Assembly (NCBI RefSeq): GCF_001814775.1
Contig: NZ_KV817789.1
Location: 1 to 33,394, forward strand
From: Streptococcus sp. HMSC067H01
Lineage (GTDB): Bacteria > Bacillota > Bacilli > Lactobacillales > Streptococcaceae
Length of the DNA stretch: 33,394 bases
Reading direction: 5' to 3'
A model generated the notes under the pieces. The model saw only the letters and a program-made list of their open reading frames with translations, made no database searches and had not been told where the DNA came from. The position numbers were made by a program, and so were the translations under genes. Position 1 is the first letter of the stretch. Every line of letters starts with the position of its first letter. Below, one piece after another: positions 9,175 through 17,352 of the stretch.

Positions 9175-9209
9175 GAAGAGCTTGGAAGAAACCTTTCAAG
9201 CTCTTCTTT
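9175..9209 (+). terminator. Terminator of the regulator-kinase operon
   Basis: Perfect 10-bp stem GAAGAGCTTG / CAAGCTCTTC, then TTT. It separates the two-component genes from the ABC genes, which therefore need their own promoter. Confidence 0.8.
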
Positions 9210-9248
9210 AGACCTTGATATAGTGAGAAAAAAGGCTCCAATCAGATA

Positions 9249-9354
9249 ATACTCTTCGAAAATCAAATTCAAACCACGTCAGCTTCGCCTTGCCGTACTC
9301 AAGTACAGCCTGCGGCTAGCTTCCTAGTTTGCTCTTTGATTTTCATTGAGTATA
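9249..9354. repeat. BOX element (boxA-boxC form)
   Basis: The 5' half begins ATACTCTTCGAAAATC and contains the boxA text ACCACGTCAGCTTCGCC. The 3' half ends TTTGCTCTTTGATTTTC...GAGTAT, the boxC text. The ends form a 19-bp inverted repeat with one internal mismatch block. At 106 bp there is room for A and C modules but no boxB. BOX elements are typical of S. pneumoniae and close relatives. It stops only 6 bp before the operator palindrome. Confidence 0.9.
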
Positions 9355-9360
9355 AAATAG

Positions 9361-9388
9361 TTTAATCTTACAAAAATGTAAGATTAAA
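9361..9388. promoter_or_regulatory. Palindromic operator for the BceR-like regulator
   Basis: A perfect inverted repeat has 12-base arms (TTTAATCTTACA / TGTAAGATTAAA) and a 4-base AAAA centre. The core TTACA-N4-TGTAA (9368-9381) exactly matches the TNACA-N4-TGTAA consensus reported for BceR-type regulators. It lies about 80 bp upstream of the small-peptide gene that leads the ABC operon. The palindrome is seen directly; the binding protein is inferred from the adjacent regulator. I see no confident -35/-10 downstream, which fits an activator-dependent promoter. Confidence 0.75.
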
Positions 9389-9469
9389 GGCCTCTTTTGT
9401 AAGGTTATGTTATGGCAAGCCATCTTTTTTTGGAGTAAACTTAGAGCATAAAGAAAAAGGAGAGGAACC

Positions 9470-9583
9470 ATGAAAACAATTTTACAAAAGAAACATACAA
9501 GTAAGCCGAGTCCAAAGGATATCGAGCGAGTTCAAATCGGCATCGAAATGATGCAAGCTCAGTTTCAATTAATGGGATATTAA
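9470..9583 (+). CDS. 37-residue peptide leading the Bce-type ABC operon
   Basis: The peptide begins MKTILQKKHT and ends FQLMGY. It has a strong ribosome binding site (AAGGAGAGGAACC before the ATG), and its stop is followed within 3 bases by the AAGGAG of the ATPase gene, so it appears to be a true operon member. The N-terminal third is basic (5 Lys among residues 2-16), and residues about 16-33 could form an amphipathic helix (KDIERVQIGIEMMQAQF). There is no signal peptide or hydrophobic span. Function unknown; it could be a regulator of the transporter or a leader peptide. Confidence 0.6.
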   Translation: MKTILQKKHTSKPSPKDIERVQIGIEMMQAQFQLMGY

Positions 9584-9598
9584 AAAGGAGAAGTTAAA

Positions 9599-10357
9599 AT
9601 GACACTATTAGATGTAAAACACGTTCAAAAGATTTATAAAACTCGCTTTCAAGGTAACCAAGTAGAAGCCCTGAAAGATATTCACTTTACCGTTGAAAAA
9701 GGCGACTACGTCGCTATCATGGGTGAGTCTGGATCTGGAAAATCTACTCTGCTCAATATTCTTGCTATGCTTGACAAGCCAACGCGTGGCCAGGTCTTCC
9801 TAAATGGAACTGACACAGCTACCATTAAAAATTCTGAAGCATCAAGCTTCCGTCGTGAAAAGTTAGGCTTTGTCTTCCAAGACTTCAATTTGTTAGATAC
9901 GCTTTCTGTTAAAGACAATATCTTACTCCCTTTGGTATTGTCTAGAAAGCCTATTACAGAAATGATGAAAAAATTGGTCGTGACGGCCGAAAATCTTGGC
10001 ATCAATCAATTGCAGGAGAAGTACCCTTATGAAATCTCTGGAGGGCAAAAACAAAGGGTAGCAGTTGCACGGGCTATCATCACAGAACCAGAAATTCTTC
10101 TTGCGGACGAGCCAACTGGTGCCCTAGACTCTAAATCATCTGCAGCCCTCCTTGATATCTTTGATCAGATCAACGAGCAAGGGCAAACCATTCTCATGGT
10201 GACCCACTCAACAGCTGCGGCTAGCCGTGCAAAACGTGTTCTTTTCATCAAGGACGGTATTCTCTATAATCAAATCTACCGTGGTGAAAAGACGGATCGT
10301 CAGATGTTCCAAGAAATCTCTGACACCTTGACTGTTATGGCAAGTGAGGTGAACTAG
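9599..10357 (+). CDS. Bce-type ABC transporter ATP-binding protein
   Basis: 252 aa, MacB/BceA subfamily. Walker [10 protein letters not shown] is at 42-50, the signature ISGGQ at 146-150, and Walker B ILLADEP has D170/E171, followed by TGALDS, which is typical of the family. The H-loop is in MVTHS. The ATG follows AAGGAG by 8 bases, and only one base separates its stop from the permease ATG. With the permease it would detach antimicrobial peptides such as bacitracin or lantibiotics from cell-wall lipid intermediates and report flux to the kinase. Confidence 0.93.
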   Translation: MTLLDVKHVQKIYKTRFQGNQVEALKDIHFTVEKGDYVAIMGESGSGKSTLLNILAMLDKPTRGQVFLNGTDTATIKNSEASSFRREKLGFVFQDFNLLDTLSVKDNILLPLVLSRKPITEMMKKLVVTAENLGINQLQEKYPYEISGGQKQRVAVARAIITEPEILLADEPTGALDSKSSAALLDIFDQINEQGQTILMVTHSTAAASRAKRVLFIKDGILYNQIYRGEKTDRQMFQEISDTLTVMASEVN

Positions 10358-10358
10358 T

Positions 10359-12350
10359 ATGTTTCGATTAACCAATAAGTTGGCCATATCCAACTTAATT
10401 AAAAACCGCAAACTCTATTATCCGTTTGCTTTGTCTGTCATTTTGGCAGTCACAATTAGCTATCTCTTTTACTCTCTAGCCTTTAATCCTAAAATTGTGG
10501 ATTTACGTGGTGCATCTGCTATACAATTTACCCTACAACTAGGGCTTGTCGTTGTGACACTTGCATCTGCCATTATCGTGCTTTATGCCAACAGTTTTGT
10601 CATGAAAAATCGCTCCAAAGAACTGGGTGTATATGGCATGTTGGGCTTAGAAAAGCGCCATTTAATTGGTATGACCTTTAAGGAACTCTTGATATTTGGG
10701 CTAGTAACAGTCACTGCCGGGATTGGAATTGGTGCCCTCTTTGATAATCTGATTTTCGCTTTACTACTTAAACTTGCAAAGATGAAGGTGGAGCTAGTTG
10801 CAACTTTCCAATGGTCCGTAGTGCTTTCAATCCTTCTGGTATTCGGTTTTATCTTTTTAGTCATCGTTTTCCTGAACGCTGTACGCATTATCCGTATGGA
10901 TGCTCTCCAGCTTTCTAGAGAAAAAGCGAAGGGTGAGAAGAAGGGGCGTTTCCTAGTTCTTCAGACACTTGTAGGGCTAATAGCTCTAGGAAGTGGCTAC
11001 TACCTAGCACTAAGCGTAACAGATGCTTTCAAAGCTGTCGCTACTTTCTTTATTGCGGTTATGTTAGTTATTGTAGGGACCTATCTCTTATTCAATGCTG
11101 GGATTACAGTTTTCTTACAGTTGCTCAAGAAAAACAAGAGATATTACTACCAACCCAACAACCTCATATCTGTTTCTAACCTCATCTTTCGTATGAAGAA
11201 AAATGCTGTCGGTTTAGCAACCATTGCCATCCTTTCAACCATGGTTTTGATTACTATGTCTGCAGCTACTAGTATCTACAACGGATCTGAGAATATGAAA
11301 AAACTCATGTATCCTCACGATTTTGATGTTAAGGGACAACATGTAGAAGTTGAGGATTTAGACAAGCTTTTGACTCAATACGCTAGCGAAAAGAACCTAA
11401 CCATCAGCAATAAGGACGTCCTCAATTATGCAAGTTTCGGTCTTTCGAGTCAAGAGGGGACCAAATTAACCACCTTTGAAAAAGGGCAAAACAATGTCAT
11501 GCCTAAGACAGTCTTCCTGGTTTTTGATCAAAAAGATTATGAAAAAATGACTGGACAAAAGCTGAACCTTACTGGTAACGAAGTAGGACTTTGGGCTCGA
11601 AATGACCAACTTAAAAATCAGAAAGCATTTAGTCTGAACAATCAGAACTATACAATCAAGGAAGCAATCCAGCAAGATTTTGTCATCAATCATGTTTCAA
11701 ACCAGTATGTTCTTTTGATTTCAGATTATAACTACCTTGTTGTACCAGATCTTCAAAGCTTTTTAGATAAATACCAAGATTCTGCTGTCTATCCTCAGTT
11801 CTACGGTGGTATGGATGTAACAGCTAGTCTAGAGGAACAGTTAAAGCTATCTGATGATTTTGAGGAGTTTGTAAATAATTTTAGTCATAATCTCAAAAAT
11901 GAAGACGGCATGGTTTATGGTGGAGGCACTGCAAGTGACGCAATTGCCCAAATGAATGCTCTCTTTGGAGGAGTTCTCTTTATTGGTATTTTCCTCTCTA
12001 TCATCTTTATGATTGGAACTGTACTCGTTATCTACTATAAACAAATCTCAGAAGGTTATGAGGATCGTGAACGCTTTGTCATCCTGCAAAAAGTGGGCTT
12101 GGATCAAAAACAAATCAAACAAACCATTAACAAGCAGGTCTTGACTGTTTTCTTCCTCCCTGTAATCTTTGCTTTCCTACACTTAGCTTTTGCCTATCAT
12201 ATGTTAAGTTTGATTCTTAAGGTCATTGGGGTAGTAGATACAGCTATGATGTTAAGTGTAACACTTTCTATTTGTGGTATCTTTGCCCTCATCTACGTAC
12301 TTATCTTTATGATTACTTCAAGAAGCTATCGTAGAATTGTTCAAATGTAA
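10359..12350 (+). CDS. Bce-type ABC transporter permease (FtsX fold, large extracellular domain)
   Basis: 663 aa. The topology is BceB-like: one helix near the N-terminus, three more by residue about 180, further pairs around 200-260 and 285-310, then a long hydrophilic stretch (about residues 315-525), and three C-terminal helices. The long segment would be the extracellular domain that recognises the peptide and signals to the kinase. FtsX-like cores lie at about 60-180 and 540-655. The gene is directly coupled to the ATPase gene. Exact drug specificity cannot be read from the sequence. Confidence 0.92.
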   Translation: MFRLTNKLAISNLIKNRKLYYPFALSVILAVTISYLFYSLAFNPKIVDLRGASAIQFTLQLGLVVVTLASAIIVLYANSFVMKNRSKELGVYGMLGLEKRHLIGMTFKELLIFGLVTVTAGIGIGALFDNLIFALLLKLAKMKVELVATFQWSVVLSILLVFGFIFLVIVFLNAVRIIRMDALQLSREKAKGEKKGRFLVLQTLVGLIALGSGYYLALSVTDAFKAVATFFIAVMLVIVGTYLLFNAGITVFLQLLKKNKRYYYQPNNLISVSNLIFRMKKNAVGLATIAILSTMVLITMSAATSIYNGSENMKKLMYPHDFDVKGQHVEVEDLDKLLTQYASEKNLTISNKDVLNYASFGLSSQEGTKLTTFEKGQNNVMPKTVFLVFDQKDYEKMTGQKLNLTGNEVGLWARNDQLKNQKAFSLNNQNYTIKEAIQQDFVINHVSNQYVLLISDYNYLVVPDLQSFLDKYQDSAVYPQFYGGMDVTASLEEQLKLSDDFEEFVNNFSHNLKNEDGMVYGGGTASDAIAQMNALFGGVLFIGIFLSIIFMIGTVLVIYYKQISEGYEDRERFVILQKVGLDQKQIKQTINKQVLTVFFLPVIFAFLHLAFAYHMLSLILKVIGVVDTAMMLSVTLSICGIFALIYVLIFMITSRSYRRIVQM

Positions 12351-12363
12351 AAACAGAAGCATC

Positions 12364-12499
12364 AAAAAAGAGAGTGGGACAGAAATCGTTAATTCATTAG
12401 AATTCGATTTCGTTGTCCCACCTACTCAACCACTGCGTCTTGCTCGACAATCCAAAGACAATTGAGAGGCTAGGACTTTTGTCCCAGCCTCTTTTTTAG
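12364..12499. repeat. Composite intergenic repeat of two hairpins with inverted ends
   Basis: The first hairpin pairs GTGGGAC...GAAATCG with CGATTTC...GTCCCAC. The second pairs GAGGCTAGGAC with GTCCCAGCCTC around a TTTT loop and ends in a T-run. The outer ends AAAAAAGAGAGTGGGAC and (reverse complement) AAAAAAGAGGCTGGGAC are near-identical inverted copies, so the whole 136 bp behaves as one unit. The second hairpin recurs at the window end after metK. I recognise this as a common mitis-group intergenic sequence but not by an established name. It can also terminate the ABC operon. Confidence 0.75.
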
Positions 12500-12529
12500 T
12501 AGCTGGGATTTTGTACCAGATTTTATCTC

Positions 12530-12586
12530 TTATTTCTCAACACGTGATTTGTTGGCGATATCAACTAGGATTGCTGCTACAAACTC
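12530..12586 (-). pseudogene. Detached copy of the 3' end of thrS
   Basis: 57 bases match the last 18 codons plus stop of thrS (14511-14567) at 55 of 57 positions by eye, in the same orientation and with a constant offset of 1981. It would encode [17 protein letters not shown] then stop; the one amino-acid change from the real end is Ala to Val. Similarity ends abruptly upstream of the copied GAG codon. It has no start and is not a gene; it marks a duplication or insertion event around the cassette at 12587-14510. Confidence 0.85.
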
Positions 12587-12928
12587 ATCATGTTTAAACA
12601 TTAAAACGGTATTCACTTTCAGAGGAGATATCGTTTTTCTTCTTCGGATAAGGATACAAAAATTTCTTCCTTTCTCTATCTTTTAAATTAATTGATTTCT
12701 TCAGAGAAAGACTGTAAAATTTTTGATATAATGTTAAGAAGGGACTGATTCAAGACAGTCATATCTGGTCTTTCTTCCAGTCATTTTTCAAACAATATCA
12801 GTTGATAATCAGCTTAAATCAGATCTATCAGTTTGTCTATCTTTCTCTGATGGAGATCATGTCCTATCTTCACTTTGATTATTGGAAAAAACGGCTCGGT
12901 CAGGAGCTAGTATGAATAAGGAGAACAA
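12587..12928. other. Intergenic stretch with a promoter for the channel/DUF389 pair
   Basis: An extended -10 TGA-TATAAT lies at 12724-12732 on the plus strand, giving an untranslated leader of about 190 bases before the channel gene. Within it GATCT and TCAG (around 12821-12830) can pair with CTGA and AGATC (around 12847-12858). Two open stretches have no usable start: one on the plus strand about 12730-12915, rich in aromatic residues, and one on the minus strand about 12715-12594, ending in YRFNV then stop. Both may be gene remnants; neither is recognised. Otherwise nothing is seen. Confidence 0.45.
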
Positions 12929-13252
12929 ATGAGACGTTTAAAAATGTTATGGCATATTATACAGGTTACGGGTTTTACTCGGTTTGCTCTGAGTTTTGTG
13001 ACCTTTGTTTTTGGGTCAGGAGGCGTGCTTTTCCTAGTTGAACCTGCTATCACAAATTACGGAGACGGTCTTTGGTATGCTTTTGTGACTTCGACGACTG
13101 TCGGCTACGGGGATCTCCTAGCTGTGACCTTGATTGGAAGGATTACCAGTGTCTTCTTGACGATTTATGGGCTCATATTTTTTGGCTGTTTATCAGCTGT
13201 TATTATTAATTATTATACCGATTTAAATAAGGAAAGAGGAGAGGACAAATGA
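12929..13252 (+). CDS. Small two-helix potassium channel
   Basis: 107 aa, the minimal pore-only form of the ion-channel family (Ion_trans_2, KcsA-like). The selectivity filter TVGYGD is at residues 57-62, preceded by the pore helix WYAFVTST. The outer helix is about 17-37 and the inner helix about 66-95. Four copies would form a K+-selective pore in the cell membrane. There is no regulatory RCK/TrkA domain. AAGGAG lies 6 bases before the ATG. Its stop overlaps the start of the DUF389 gene as ATGA, so the two proteins are made together. Confidence 0.9.
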   Translation: MRRLKMLWHIIQVTGFTRFALSFVTFVFGSGGVLFLVEPAITNYGDGLWYAFVTSTTVGYGDLLAVTLIGRITSVFLTIYGLIFFGCLSAVIINYYTDLNKERGEDK

Positions 13253-14298
13253 CTGCCAATTATTCAACACGGGAATTCCGCGAGAAACTATATGATGACC
13301 TTCATGTTCGATTAAGAGATACAGCGATTTTGATGTGTGCAATTTTTATTGCCTCTATAGGTCTAAATATGAATTCAACAGCTGTCGTTATTGGAGCCAT
13401 GCTGATTTCCCCTCTAATGACACCGATTGTTGGACTGGGATTCGGTTTAGCTATTTTTGATACACGTTTAATCAAGCAATCTCTAGAGGTTTTATTGACT
13501 CAAGTATTGGTCAGTTTGCTTGTCTCGACTTTGTATTTCTGGATGTCTCCCTTATCTTATGCAAGTAGCGAGTTGATCGCACGAACCTCTCCAACCATTT
13601 GGGATGTTCTCATTGCTATTGCTGGTGGGATTGCTGGTGTGATCGGTTCAAGGAAAAAAGAAGCAAACAATATCGTACCAGGAGTAGCCATCGCAACAGC
13701 TCTGATGCCACCTATCTGCACTGCTGGCTATGGTTTAGCTAATGGGAATGTACGATTTTTATTGGGGGCTCTCTATCTTTTCTTGATCAACTGTGTCTTT
13801 ATCATGCTAGCCAACATTGTTGGAACAAGAATTTTGATGAGAAAATCTCCTTTAACTTCATTTAAAGAGCTGAGCATTAAAATGAGAATTGGCTTGATTT
13901 CTTTGATTGTATTGTTGATTCTTCCAGCTAGCTATTCGGCAGTTACTCTGACAATAGAACAAGCGCGCAAAGAAGGGATCAAACAGTTTGTAGGAAAAGA
14001 GTTCGCCAATTATACGGTTATTAATCAAGTCTACAAGTCAAGTAACAATGAATTGGTCTTGACGGTTGTTGGAGATCCGATTTCAGAAGAAGAATTAGAA
14101 ACACTCCACCAAAAACAAGCCTCTTACGGTATTCAATCTGTTCAATTGAAAGTCAAGCAATTCCATAATTCAGCAAAATTAGATAGTGAGACGATTAAGG
14201 AATTTTACGAAAACATTGACAAGTATATCGATCAAAAACTCTCTGAAAAAGATTCACAAGATGACATCGTAAAAGAAATTGAGGCAGACAAGGACTAA
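13249..14298 (+). CDS. DUF389 (TIGR00341-type) membrane protein
   Basis: 349 aa. The membrane region spans residues about 22-245, with at least six hydrophobic helices. It carries the conserved GAMLISPLMTPIVGLG segment (about residues 49-65) and VPGVAIATALMPPICTAGYG (about residues 144-163), which I associate with DUF389. A soluble C-terminal tail (about 250-349) is mixed charged and ends acidic. Biochemical function of the family is not established. Its 4-bp overlap with a K+ channel suggests a shared membrane complex or regulation of ion flux; this is inference. Confidence 0.82.
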   Translation: MTANYSTREFREKLYDDLHVRLRDTAILMCAIFIASIGLNMNSTAVVIGAMLISPLMTPIVGLGFGLAIFDTRLIKQSLEVLLTQVLVSLLVSTLYFWMSPLSYASSELIARTSPTIWDVLIAIAGGIAGVIGSRKKEANNIVPGVAIATALMPPICTAGYGLANGNVRFLLGALYLFLINCVFIMLANIVGTRILMRKSPLTSFKELSIKMRIGLISLIVLLILPASYSAVTLTIEQARKEGIKQFVGKEFANYTVINQVYKSSNNELVLTVVGDPISEEELETLHQKQASYGIQSVQLKVKQFHNSAKLDSETIKEFYENIDKYIDQKLSEKDSQDDIVKEIEADKD

Positions 14299-14443
14299 GG
14301 ATAGTCAACTTATCTAACTCATGGAAGCAAATCTTGGGAGGATATCCTATATCCAAAAGTTAATGGATAGAAAGGATTGTTGATGAGAATATCATTTGTG
14401 GTGGTTTGACCAATCACTACTAGCTCAGCTTAATCAAAATATA

Positions 14444-14476
14444 AAAAAGCAACAACTATTTCAGTTGTTGCTTTTT
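14444..14476. terminator. Bidirectional terminator between the DUF389 gene and thrS
   Basis: Perfect 14-bp stem AAAAAGCAACAACT / AGTTGTTGCTTTTT with a 5-base loop. It serves the convergent DUF389 and thrS transcripts. Confidence 0.9.
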
Positions 14477-14510
14477 CTTACTGAAAAATGTTTCTCAGAC
14501 TGTGATCGTT

Positions 14511-16454
14511 TTATTTCTCAACACGTGATTTGTTGGCGATATCAGCTAGGATAGCTGCTACAAACTCCTCTACTGACACAGTGTTCGTTTCTTTTTGTCC
14601 ATAGCGACGAACGTTGACAGTTCCATCTTCCATTTCCTTGTCACCAACGATCAATTGGTAAGGAATCTTGCTAGTTTGTGATGCACGGATCTTGAACTGC
14701 ATTTTTTCATTGCGTTCGTCCACATCAGCACGGACACCACGGTCACGGAGCTTCTTAGCCACTTCCCAAGCGTAGTCAACGTGTTTCTCGTTAGATACTG
14801 GGATGAGGGTTACTTGGTGTGGCGCCAGCCATGTTGGGAAGGCACCCTTGTAGTTCTCAATCAAGATAGCTGTGAAGCGTTCCATAGTTGAGATAACCCC
14901 ACGGTGAATCATAACTGGACGGTGTTCTTCACCATCAGCTCCGATGTATTTAAGGTCGAAGCGTTCTGGAAGCAAGAAGTCAAGTTGGATAGTAGAAAGA
15001 GTTTCTTCTTTGCCAAGAGCGGTCTTAACTTGAATATCCAATTTTGGTCCGTAGAAGGCTGCTTCCCCTTCAGCTTCAAAGTAGTCAAGTCCCATGTCAT
15101 CCATAGCTGATTTCAACATACGTTGAGCATTTTCCCACATTTCATCATTATCAAAATATTTGTGAGTATCTTGAGGATCACGATATGACAAACGGAAACG
15201 ATAGTCAGTCAAGTTGAAATCTTCGTAAACATCGATAATCAATTGAAGCGTACGTTGGAACTCATCTTTGATTTGTTCAGGTGTTACGAAAGTATGACCA
15301 TCATTAAGTGACATTTCACGTACACGTTGAAGCCCTGTGAGAGCACCAGATTTTTCATAGCGGTGCATCATACCGATTTCGGCGATACGGATTGGCAATT
15401 CACGGTATGAGTGAACATGGTGTTTGAAGACTTGAATGTGGTGTGGGCAGTTCATTGGACGAAGAACGAATTCTTCCCCATCTCCCATATCCATAGTTGG
15501 GAACATATCTTCTTGGTAATGATCCCAGTGACCTGAAGTCTTGTAAAGTTCTACAGAAGCAAGTGGTGGAGTGTAAACATGTTGGTAGCCAGAAGCCAAC
15601 TCCTTGTCGACGATGTAGCGTTCCAATTCACGACGGATAGTCGCTCCATTTGGCAACCAGAATGGAAGTCCTTGACCAACTTCTTGAGAAATCATAAAGA
15701 GATCCAATTCTTTACCAAGTTTACGGTGGTCACGTTCCTTAGCTTCTTCACGCATTTGAAGGTAGTTCTTCAAGTCTTTCTTGTCAAACCAAGCTGTACC
15801 GTAGATCCGTTGCATCATGGCATTGTCGCTATTTCCACGCCAGTAAGCACCAGCTACGTTGAGAAGGTGGAAGATTTGGATGCGACCTGTTGATGGGACG
15901 TGTGGGCCACGGCAAAGGTCTACATATTCACCTTGACGGTAGATAGTCAAACCGCCCTCATCTTCTGAGTGTTCTTCAATCAATTCCAACTTGTATGGAT
16001 CATTTTTGAAAATTTCACGCGCTTCATCTTTAGTCACTTCCTCACGAATAGATGGGAAGTTTTCTTTCACGATTTTCTTCATTTCTTCTTCGATACGAGG
16101 AAGGTCTTCGTTAGAGATTTGACCCGCTTGGTTGTCTGTATCGTAGTAGAAACCATCTTCGATAGCTGGACCAACACCCAAGTGAATGTCTGGGAATAGG
16201 CGACGAGCAGCTTGGGCAAATAAGTGGGCCGCTGAGTGACGCAAGATTGGAAGAGCGTCTTCATGATCAGGTGTTACGATTTCGATGCTTCCGTCTTCAG
16301 TGATAGCACGAGTAGTATCGATGAGTTTGCCGTTAAATTTACCAGCAAGAGCTTTTTTCGCTAGGGAATTGCTGATAGATTGGGCAATTTCAAAAGTTGT
16401 AACGCCAGATTCGAATTCACGAACAGCGCCATCTGGGAAAGTAATTTGAATCAT
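14511..16454 (-). CDS. thrS: Threonine-tRNA ligase
   Basis: Class II aminoacyl-tRNA synthetase (647 aa) that charges tRNA-Thr. The ATG at 16454 is preceded by AAGGAG at the right distance; nine in-frame upstream codons are ignored. Order: TGS domain (1-62), second additional domain with editing motif HxxxH ([10 protein letters not shown]), catalytic core, and C-terminal anticodon-binding domain. Zinc ligands are C336 (NCPHH), H387 (NDGHTF) and H517 (MIHRG). Motif 2 contains MHRYE and motif 3 [15 protein letters not shown]-box leader controls it, so uncharged tRNA-Thr raises expression. Its last 57 bp are duplicated at 12530-12586. Confidence 0.97.
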   Translation of the reverse strand: MIQITFPDGAVREFESGVTTFEIAQSISNSLAKKALAGKFNGKLIDTTRAITEDGSIEIVTPDHEDALPILRHSAAHLFAQAARRLFPDIHLGVGPAIEDGFYYDTDNQAGQISNEDLPRIEEEMKKIVKENFPSIREEVTKDEAREIFKNDPYKLELIEEHSEDEGGLTIYRQGEYVDLCRGPHVPSTGRIQIFHLLNVAGAYWRGNSDNAMMQRIYGTAWFDKKDLKNYLQMREEAKERDHRKLGKELDLFMISQEVGQGLPFWLPNGATIRRELERYIVDKELASGYQHVYTPPLASVELYKTSGHWDHYQEDMFPTMDMGDGEEFVLRPMNCPHHIQVFKHHVHSYRELPIRIAEIGMMHRYEKSGALTGLQRVREMSLNDGHTFVTPEQIKDEFQRTLQLIIDVYEDFNLTDYRFRLSYRDPQDTHKYFDNDEMWENAQRMLKSAMDDMGLDYFEAEGEAAFYGPKLDIQVKTALGKEETLSTIQLDFLLPERFDLKYIGADGEEHRPVMIHRGVISTMERFTAILIENYKGAFPTWLAPHQVTLIPVSNEKHVDYAWEVAKKLRDRGVRADVDERNEKMQFKIRASQTSKIPYQLIVGDKEMEDGTVNVRRYGQKETNTVSVEEFVAAILADIANKSRVEK

Positions 16455-16529
16455 GATTTTCTCCTTATATTGGTTATCCATTATTTCTAAAGTAGAAGTG
16501 TTTCCCTATTTTGCAGTCTTAAATCAAGA

Positions 16530-16742
16530 AAAACAAAAAGCGACATCCTAAAAAGGACGTCGCAACGTGGTTCCACCTTCATTTATGTTCCTCAAAAAAG
16601 AGGGACACCTCTGATTGGCTCTAACGTGGCCACCGTTTTATGTTTGCATAAAAGTCAGTAGAGTAGTATCAGTATAGTCTTCCTATGCGTTCTCAGCAAC
16701 CACGCACTCTCTGGTAGAAAGGGGCTAAGTGACTTGTCTCTA
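16530..16742 (-). ncRNA. T-box riboswitch leader of thrS
   Basis: On the minus strand the T-box core AGGTGGAACCACG (16578-16566) is followed by the terminator stem GCGACGTCCT / AGGATGTCGC (16563-16540) and a T-rich run. Upstream arms form stem I, beginning near 16740. The leader sits between a good promoter and thrS, so the amino acid sensed should be threonine. I did not fix the specifier codon with confidence. Charged tRNA would leave the terminator formed; uncharged tRNA-Thr pairs with the T-box bulge and allows read-through. Confidence 0.93.
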
Positions 16743-16748
16743 TGCATT

Positions 16749-16776
16749 ATTATAGCATGATTGTGAGATTTTTCAA
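16749..16776 (-). promoter_or_regulatory. thrS promoter
   Basis: -35 TTGAAA (16776-16771) and -10 TATAAT (16754-16749) are spaced by 16. The -35 overlaps the stop codon of the upstream membrane-protein gene. Confidence 0.8.
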
Positions 16777-17147
16777 GGATTTTGTGAAAGTTTTTTGTTT
16801 TTCAGTTTTTGCACTAGATTCTTAATAGCGACACCGACAGCCATACCCGCGAGGGCAAAGATTTCATAGGCTAGGAAGTAGAGAAGGATAAATTCTCCGA
16901 AAGTAATGATGGTAAAGCAAAAGAGCAAGCCAACGCCAATTAACCACCAAACTGAGAACTTGAAACGATAAGAGTAGAATAGTGATACTATGAAAGTCAC
17001 CAGTGGAGAGAAGATAATAACGTTGCCGATGGTGAGCTCCTTCAAGATATAGTTTTCAGTAATAGTCCATAATAACAGCTCATAAAGTGGACAATAAAAG
17101 AAAAATACGACCAGATAGTAGGGGAGATATTGCGGGAATTTACGCAT
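16773..17147 (-). CDS. Small hydrophobic membrane protein of unknown function
   Basis: 124 aa from the ATG at 17147, which follows GAGGTGAT by 5 bases. It has about four membrane segments (roughly 9-30, 37-60, 67-90 and 92-112) and a short basic C-terminal tail rich in Lys/Asn. There are no recognisable catalytic or binding motifs, and I do not recognise the family. It lies upstream of thrS on the same strand, and the thrS promoter starts at its stop codon, so the two are probably separate units. Alternative functions cannot be judged from the sequence. Confidence 0.7.
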   Translation of the reverse strand: MRKFPQYLPYYLVVFFFYCPLYELLLWTITENYILKELTIGNVIIFSPLVTFIVSLFYSYRFKFSVWWLIGVGLLFCFTIITFGEFILLYFLAYEIFALAGMAVGVAIKNLVQKLKNKKLSQNP

Positions 17148-17233
17148 GGTAATCACCTCTCTTTTCAAGATGTCTACTTAGATATCCTTCCTATAACTAT
17201 TATAGCACTTTTGCGGTAAGAATAGTAAATCAG

Positions 17234-17262
17234 TTGACAAAGAACTTAGTTATTGGTAGAAT
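17234..17262 (+). promoter_or_regulatory. rpsO promoter
   Basis: Consensus -35 TTGACA and -10 TAGAAT with a 17-base spacer. The transcript would have a leader of about 80 bases in which ACAGG and CCTGT (about 17301-17318) form a short hairpin; S15 autoregulation is possible but not shown. Confidence 0.8.
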
Positions 17263-17352
17263 AGGAAATGTCGTAAAGACAAATAACTTCTTCTTGGTTA
17301 CAGGCATGCCAACCTGTCACTCGGATGAAGCCAAATAAAAAGGAGAAACATC

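Noticed and set aside
12594..12715. Open frame on the minus strand ending YRFNV, just beside the thrS fragment
   Set aside because: About 40 codons with no start and no recognised family; possibly a gene tail, but not supportable as a gene.
12730..12915. Aromatic-rich open frame on the plus strand before the K+ channel
   Set aside because: No usable start with a ribosome site; the only internal ATG (12850) lacks one. It overlaps the likely 5' leader, so it may be a remnant or chance.
12733..12928. Possible c-di-AMP or K+ riboswitch in the channel leader
   Set aside because: Only weak, generic stems; no recognisable conserved core.
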